This document shows, one piece after another, positions 22,240-23,046 of a stretch of DNA of 23,046 bases. A program made the position numbers and the translations under genes. Origin of the DNA: Chloroflexota bacterium (GTDB lineage: Bacteria > Chloroflexota > Anaerolineae > Anaerolineales > Villigracilaceae); the NCBI GenBank assembly GCA_021796315.1, contig JAJYOH010000022.1, positions 1-23,046 of the forward strand, read 5' to 3'. Every line of letters begins with the position of its first letter. The first letter of the stretch is position 1. The notes below the pieces were generated by a model, which had not been told where the DNA came from, did not search any database, and saw only the letters and a program-made list of their open reading frames with translations.

Positions 22240-22299
22240 AATTAGAGGCCTCTTAATAAAAATATTAATGTTCGTTCCTGATGGCGGGAGAATTCTACT

Positions 22300-23046
22300 T
22301 TATTTTGCAGGGTTGATTTGTAGAATGTACATTCCGTAAGGCGGGATTTCCGCCAATGGCTGGTACGCGCTGAATGTTCCACCGGCGTTTATTTGAAGGG
22401 ATCCGAAATTACCTGGACCGTAAAGCGGCGCAAGCGAATATGTTCCTTCTGCAAGCGCCGAGCTTTTTAGCGTCAGATTGTAATCTTTGATCCGCTCGTT
22501 TTTTAAATTAGCCAATACCAGAAATGATCCATTCCCGTCTGTTCGGATGCTGGCGTAGATACCGGCGTTGCCAGTATCCAGCAAAATAATTTTTCCGGTG
22601 CGGAGAGCGGAGTTTTGTTTGCGGATGGAGATCAGATCGCGATAGAAAGACAGCAGCGAATTCGGGTCGTTGATTTGAGCGGCGACATTGACCGTTGCAA
22701 AATCATCGGCGGGTGCGCGCCACGGAGTTCCAGTTGTGAACCCGGCGTCGGCAGTATTGTCCCATTGCATCGGGCGGCGAATGTCTTCATCGGGTTTTTC
22801 GCCTTGCATTCCGATCTCTTCGCCGTAATAAATAAACGGGGTGCCGGGTGAAGTCAGCATCAAGAATGCTGCGAGTTTTGCCTTGTTGGCATCGCCGCCC
22901 AAAACGCTCATCACGCGATCCTGATCATGATTGGTTAGAAACGTGCCGTAATTTCCGTCGGGCAGGGTTTGGGTTGCAAAGGTCAGGGCGCTGTTGACGC
23001 CGATATTTGTAAGACCTTTGACGCTATTTAGAATGCCGGTGGCAAT
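22300..23046 (-). CDS. GH13 alpha-amylase-family protein, C-terminal part (5' end outside window)
   Basis: The frame is open from the right edge to the TAA at 22300, giving 248 visible residues; the N-terminal barrel with nucleophile and acid/base is off the window. Visible features are FLTNHDQDRVMSVLGG (36-51) with the third catalytic Asp41, then SPGTPFIYYGEEIGM, RRPMQWD and the C-terminal beta domain ending PPYGMYILQI. The NHDQDR and RPMQWD segments fit oligo-glucosidase or extracellular alpha-amylase subfamilies. Whether it is exported cannot be seen. An ATG at 22912-22914 is internal. It lies upstream of the second GH13 gene; the 60-base gap holds only an AT-rich TTAATA/TATTAA palindrome and a ribosome-binding site. 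Confidence 0.9.
   Translation of the reverse strand: MATGILNSVKGLTNIGVNSALTFATQTLPDGNYGTFLTNHDQDRVMSVLGGDANKAKLAAFLMLTSPGTPFIYYGEEIGMQGEKPDEDIRRPMQWDNTADAGFTTGTPWRAPADDFATVNVAAQINDPNSLLSFYRDLISIRKQNSALRTGKIILLDTGNAGIYASIRTDGNGSFLVLANLKNERIKDYNLTLKSSALAEGTYSLAPLYGPGNFGSLQINAGGTFSAYQPLAEIPPYGMYILQINPAK

Noticed and set aside
22245..22275. AT-rich palindrome between the two GH13 genes as a terminator
   Set aside because: The TTAATA/TATTAA stem is very weak and is followed directly by the ribosome-binding site of the next gene; no evidence of termination.
22912..22914. ATG as the start of a short GH13 protein
   Set aside because: The frame continues upstream through the conserved NHDQDR motif to the window edge, so this Met is internal.

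Overview
This window most likely comes from a Chloroflexota bacterium of the Anaerolineae type. That is inferred from protein style, not from a marker gene: Thr/Pro-rich lipoproteins, a DUF348-G5-3D lipoprotein beside rsmA, a split acyl-CoA carboxylase, and dispersed palindromes of the TTGCGAG...GAAGCAATC...CTCGCAA type. Base composition is moderate to GC-rich, except for an AT-rich islet around 4.2-4.7 kb. No rRNA, tRNA, CRISPR array, transposase or prophage gene was seen.

Layout. The left edge holds the C-terminal part of glutamate racemase (+), then a palindromic repeat that fills the gap before the next gene. Nearly everything from 778 to 18087 lies on the minus strand. In order of transcription this block reads: ABC-F ATPase, aminoglycoside-nucleotidyltransferase-like protein, DUF348/G5/3D lipoprotein, rsmA, acyl-CoA dehydrogenase, zinc-containing MDR dehydrogenase, large GT-C-type membrane protein, small membrane protein, carboxyltransferase, biotin carboxylase, biotin carrier protein and CYTH protein. 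Gaps in this run are 45 bp or less and several genes overlap. A zinc-ribbon gene in the AT-rich islet follows, then a three-gene unit (ICMT/NnrU-like membrane protein, saccharopine-dehydrogenase-like protein, PhoD-like phosphatase). Both of these last units have their own candidate promoters.

To the right of 18.2 kb are a divergent Thr/Pro-rich lipoprotein (+) with a strong terminator, a convergent Cys-rich-tailed lipoprotein (-), a sirtuin (+), a second copy of the palindromic repeat, and two GH13 glycosidases (-), the last cut by the window edge.

Most interesting region. The roughly 155-nt leader of the ABC-F gene (18088-18241, minus strand) looks like an undescribed antibiotic-responsive attenuator. 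It has an extended -10 promoter, a strong Shine-Dalgarno, a five-codon leader ORF (MIINL), an intervening hairpin, a textbook intrinsic terminator lying before the ABC-F start, and a 7-nt match between the end of the leader ORF and the ABC-F ribosome-binding site. The ABC-F gene overlaps an AadA-like nucleotidyltransferase by ATGA, so the pair resembles an inducible ribosome-protection and drug-modification operon. The function is inferred; the sequence elements are directly visible.

The remaining cluster (acyl-CoA dehydrogenase, MDR oxidoreductase, three-part acyl-CoA carboxylase) points to short-chain acyl-CoA metabolism. The GH13 pair points to maltodextrin use.
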